Origin: an uncultured bacterium
GTDB taxonomy: Bacteria; Desulfobacterota; Desulfobulbia; Desulfobulbales; Desulfobulbaceae
Direction of reading: 5' to 3'
Assembly (NCBI GenBank): GCA_903896915.1
Contig: CAITZN010000469.1
Coordinates: forward strand, 1-5,933
Length of the DNA: 5,933 nucleotides
Shown here: positions 5,205-5,933 of the stretch, piece by piece
How positions within the stretch are numbered: the first letter of the stretch is position 1
How the letters are laid out: each line of letters starts with the position of its first letter
Notes under the pieces: model-generated
The model's input: only the letters and a program-made list of their open reading frames with translations
Told to the model about the DNA's origin: nothing
Database searches by the model: none
Translations under genes and position numbers: made by a program

Positions 5205-5213
5205 AGATCTTTG

Positions 5214-5933
5214 TTATTCGGTTTCGTTGAGTTTGGCCCAGCTGTCGCGCAGGGTGACGATCCGGTTGAATACTGGCCGGTCCGGGGAACTCTCCACGGT
5301 GTCGAGGCAAAAATAGCCTTGCCGCTCGAATTGGAAGCGGTCCTCGGGTGAGGCTTTGAGCAGGCCGGGTTCGAGCATGCAGTCGGCCAGTATGGTAAGC
5401 GATGCCGGGTTGAGGAATTCTTTGAAACTCTTCTCTTTATCCATGTCCGGGAATTCGATGGTGAACAGCCGGTCGTAGAGGCGCACCTCGGCGCGGAGGG
5501 CATGGGGCGCGGAAACCCAATGAATAGTGCCCTTGACCTTGCGGCCATCCGGGGCAGAGCCACCCTTGGTTTCAGGGTCATAGGTGCAGCGTAGTTCTAC
5601 AACCTTACCAGTATCGTCCTTAATGACTTCCTGGCAGGTGATGTAGTAGGCGTAACGGAGCCGCACTTCCCGGCCAACGCTCAAGCGGAAGAATTTTTTC
5701 GGGGCGTCTTCCATGAAATCGGACCCCTCGATAAAGATTTCCCGGGAAAAAGGCACGGTTCGCTCGCCGAGCTCTGGGTACTGGGGGTGATTCTGGGCGA
5801 CCACCTCCTCGGTCTGTCCGTCCGGGTAGTTGGTAATTACCACCTTAAGGGGATCGAGGATCCCAAACACCCGGAGGGCGTGTTGGTTAAGATCGTCGCG
5901 GATAGCATTTTCCAGGACCCCCATGTCGATCCA
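5214..5933 (-). CDS. glnS: Glutamine--tRNA ligase (GlnRS), C-terminal part, 5' partial
   Basis: 239 residues visible, running off the right edge of the window. The segment is the end of the catalytic core linker plus the whole two-beta-barrel anticodon-binding region of GlnRS. Conserved blocks: ALRVFGILDPLKVVI, the VPFSREIFIEGSDF block, GREVRLRYAYYI, GRKVKGTIHWVSAPHA, RLYDRLF, and the terminal FQFERQGYFCLD with PVFNRIVTLRDSWAK. These match E. coli GlnS closely in order and spacing. The enzyme charges tRNA-Gln with glutamine in the cytoplasm. Some bacterial GluRS/GlnRS relatives lack these barrels, and GluRS has an all-helical C-terminus, so GlnRS is firm. The true start lies outside; the Met at 5924 is internal because the frame continues to the edge (W-I-D before it). 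Only 9 nt separate its stop from feoA. Confidence 0.96.
   Translation of the reverse strand, partial: WIDMGVLENAIRDDLNQHALRVFGILDPLKVVITNYPDGQTEEVVAQNHPQYPELGERTVPFSREIFIEGSDFMEDAPKKFFRLSVGREVRLRYAYYITCQEVIKDDTGKVVELRCTYDPETKGGSAPDGRKVKGTIHWVSAPHALRAEVRLYDRLFTIEFPDMDKEKSFKEFLNPASLTILADCMLEPGLLKASPEDRFQFERQGYFCLDTVESSPDRPVFNRIVTLRDSWAKLNETE

Overview
The window looks like ordinary chromosome from an anaerobic bacterium. The best guess is Desulfobacterota (a Desulfobulbus- or Geobacter-like delta-proteobacterium). This rests on a feo operon with two feoA-type genes plus a tiny FeoB-associated Cys-rich membrane protein, the FeoB type, the presence of GlnRS, and an MtnA/aldolase pair that needs no oxygen. 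The assignment is inference; no rRNA or other phylogenetic marker is present.

Left part, + strand (1-1665): the 3' bulk of an mtnA-type sugar-phosphate isomerase gene, cut by the window edge, overlaps by ATGA a class II (FucA-like) aldolase gene. The pair fits the 'DHAP shunt', which salvages 5'-methylthioadenosine and/or 5'-deoxyadenosine to dihydroxyacetone phosphate plus an aldehyde.

Middle and right part, - strand (5933 down to 1685): the C-terminal part of glnS (glutaminyl-tRNA synthetase, cut by the right edge) is followed after 9 nt by feoA (77 aa). A 328-nt non-coding gap follows. It holds a C-rich/hairpin stretch, a TTGACA promoter element and a tandem pair of DtxR/IdeR-like iron boxes. 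Next come a second, Cys-rich FeoA-domain gene, a 58-codon FeoB-associated Cys-rich membrane protein gene, and feoB (726 aa). feoB ends 19 nt from the stop of the convergent aldolase gene.

Working model: GlnRS and the first FeoA share a transcript. The iron-responsive promoter at about 4750-4807 drives feoA2, the Cys-rich protein and feoB, making a ferrous iron importer. FeoB is the GTP-dependent permease, the FeoA proteins are cytoplasmic SH3-like partners, and the small Cys-rich membrane protein may handle Fe(II) at the membrane in place of FeoC. There is no sign of mobile elements, CRISPR, tRNA or rRNA. The most unusual points are the tandem 23-bp operator, a cryptic CxxC-x6-CxxC reading frame fused in frame upstream of the second FeoA without a usable start, and the G-quadruplex/C-rich tracts in the intercistronic gaps.
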